A stretch of 6,635 bases of DNA from the NCBI GenBank assembly GCA_026785865.1, contig JAJAZG010000468.1, positions 1 to 6,635 on the forward strand. The letters are read 5' to 3'. The stretch comes from Pseudanabaena sp. CAN_BIN31. Its GTDB lineage: Bacteria; Cyanobacteriota; Cyanobacteriia; Pseudanabaenales; Pseudanabaenaceae. Positions 6,428 through 6,635 of this stretch are shown one piece after another; the first letter of the stretch is position 1; each line of letters opens with the position of its first letter. The notes under the pieces were generated by a model that ran no database searches, was not told the DNA's origin, and saw only the letters and a program-made list of their open reading frames with translations. The position numbers were made by a program, and so were the translations under genes.

Positions 6428-6435
6428 GCGATCGC
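6428..6435. repeat. HIP1 octamer upstream of ftsH
   Basis: GCGATCGC sits 77 bp upstream of the ftsH start, overlapping a further CGCG run. The rest of 6417-6480 is AT-rich and shows no gene; I could not choose a convincing -35/-10 pair there. Confidence 0.8.
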
Positions 6436-6480
6436 AAATATCTATCCAAAGGAAAACAACAAAATAAATAATTCAAATCC

Positions 6481-6635
6481 AAAAAGCTGTGGGGGGGGGG
6501 GGGCGGGCGGGGCCCCCGGGTTTGGGTTTTTTTTTTTTTTTTTTAATTAAGTATATAAAAAAAAAAAATCACCAACACAAAAAACAAGTTAATGTTTAAA
6601 AGAGTGAGGGGGGCATAAAAAAAAAAAAAAAAAGG
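6481..6635. other. Low-complexity, probably erroneous contig end
   Basis: After CCAAAAAGCTGT the sequence becomes 13 G (6491-6503), G/C runs to 6520, an 18-base T run (6527-6544), a 12-base A run (6557-6568) and a 17-base A run (6617-6633) close to the end. Nothing elsewhere in the window resembles this. No gene or credible signal is present. It looks like unreliable base calling or assembly at a contig terminus rather than genomic sequence. Confidence 0.75.

Noticed and set aside
6491..6568. G-quadruplex or poly-purine regulatory element
   Set aside because: The G-run is part of a series of implausible homopolymers extending to the sequence end and is better explained as a sequencing or assembly error.

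Overview
The window looks like a piece of a cyanobacterial chromosome. Two long, intact minus-strand genes encode a SecA with the long nucleotide-binding-domain-2 insert typical of cyanobacteria and plastids, and an FtsH whose N-terminus resembles cyanobacterial FtsH2/FtsH4. The palindrome GCGATCGC (HIP1, over-represented in many cyanobacteria) occurs eight times between 1873 and 6435. The genus cannot be fixed from the sequence; a Pseudanabaena-like filamentous cyanobacterium is only a guess.

Layout, left to right. Positions 1-979 hold the 5' part of an AT-rich minus-strand gene that runs off the left edge. Its first 235 or so residues are not recognised, but residues about 245-321 look like a RelE/ParE/YoeB-fold module. 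Positions 980-1353 are non-coding and dense in secondary structure: a 112-bp MITE-like palindromic element that encloses a 57-bp three-way-junction repeat, then a near-perfect 20-bp hairpin, then a small hairpin directly after secA. Positions 1354-4167 are secA. Positions 4168-4464 hold a candidate secA promoter, a HIP1 site, a second inverted copy of the three-way-junction repeat inside another inverted repeat, and a strong intrinsic terminator for ftsH. Positions 4465-6351 are ftsH. Positions 6352-6480 are its upstream region, with a phased CTTAACT motif. Positions 6481-6635 are an implausible string of homopolymers that looks like a corrupted contig end.

All three genes lie on the minus strand in the order ftsH, secA, unknown partial gene. 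They are probably separate transcription units, because a strong terminator follows ftsH and large hairpins follow secA. SecA (ATP-driven export motor) and FtsH (membrane-bound AAA+ zinc protease) both serve membrane-protein biogenesis and quality control, but no direct functional coupling is shown here. The least ordinary parts are the edge gene and the nested palindromic repeats.
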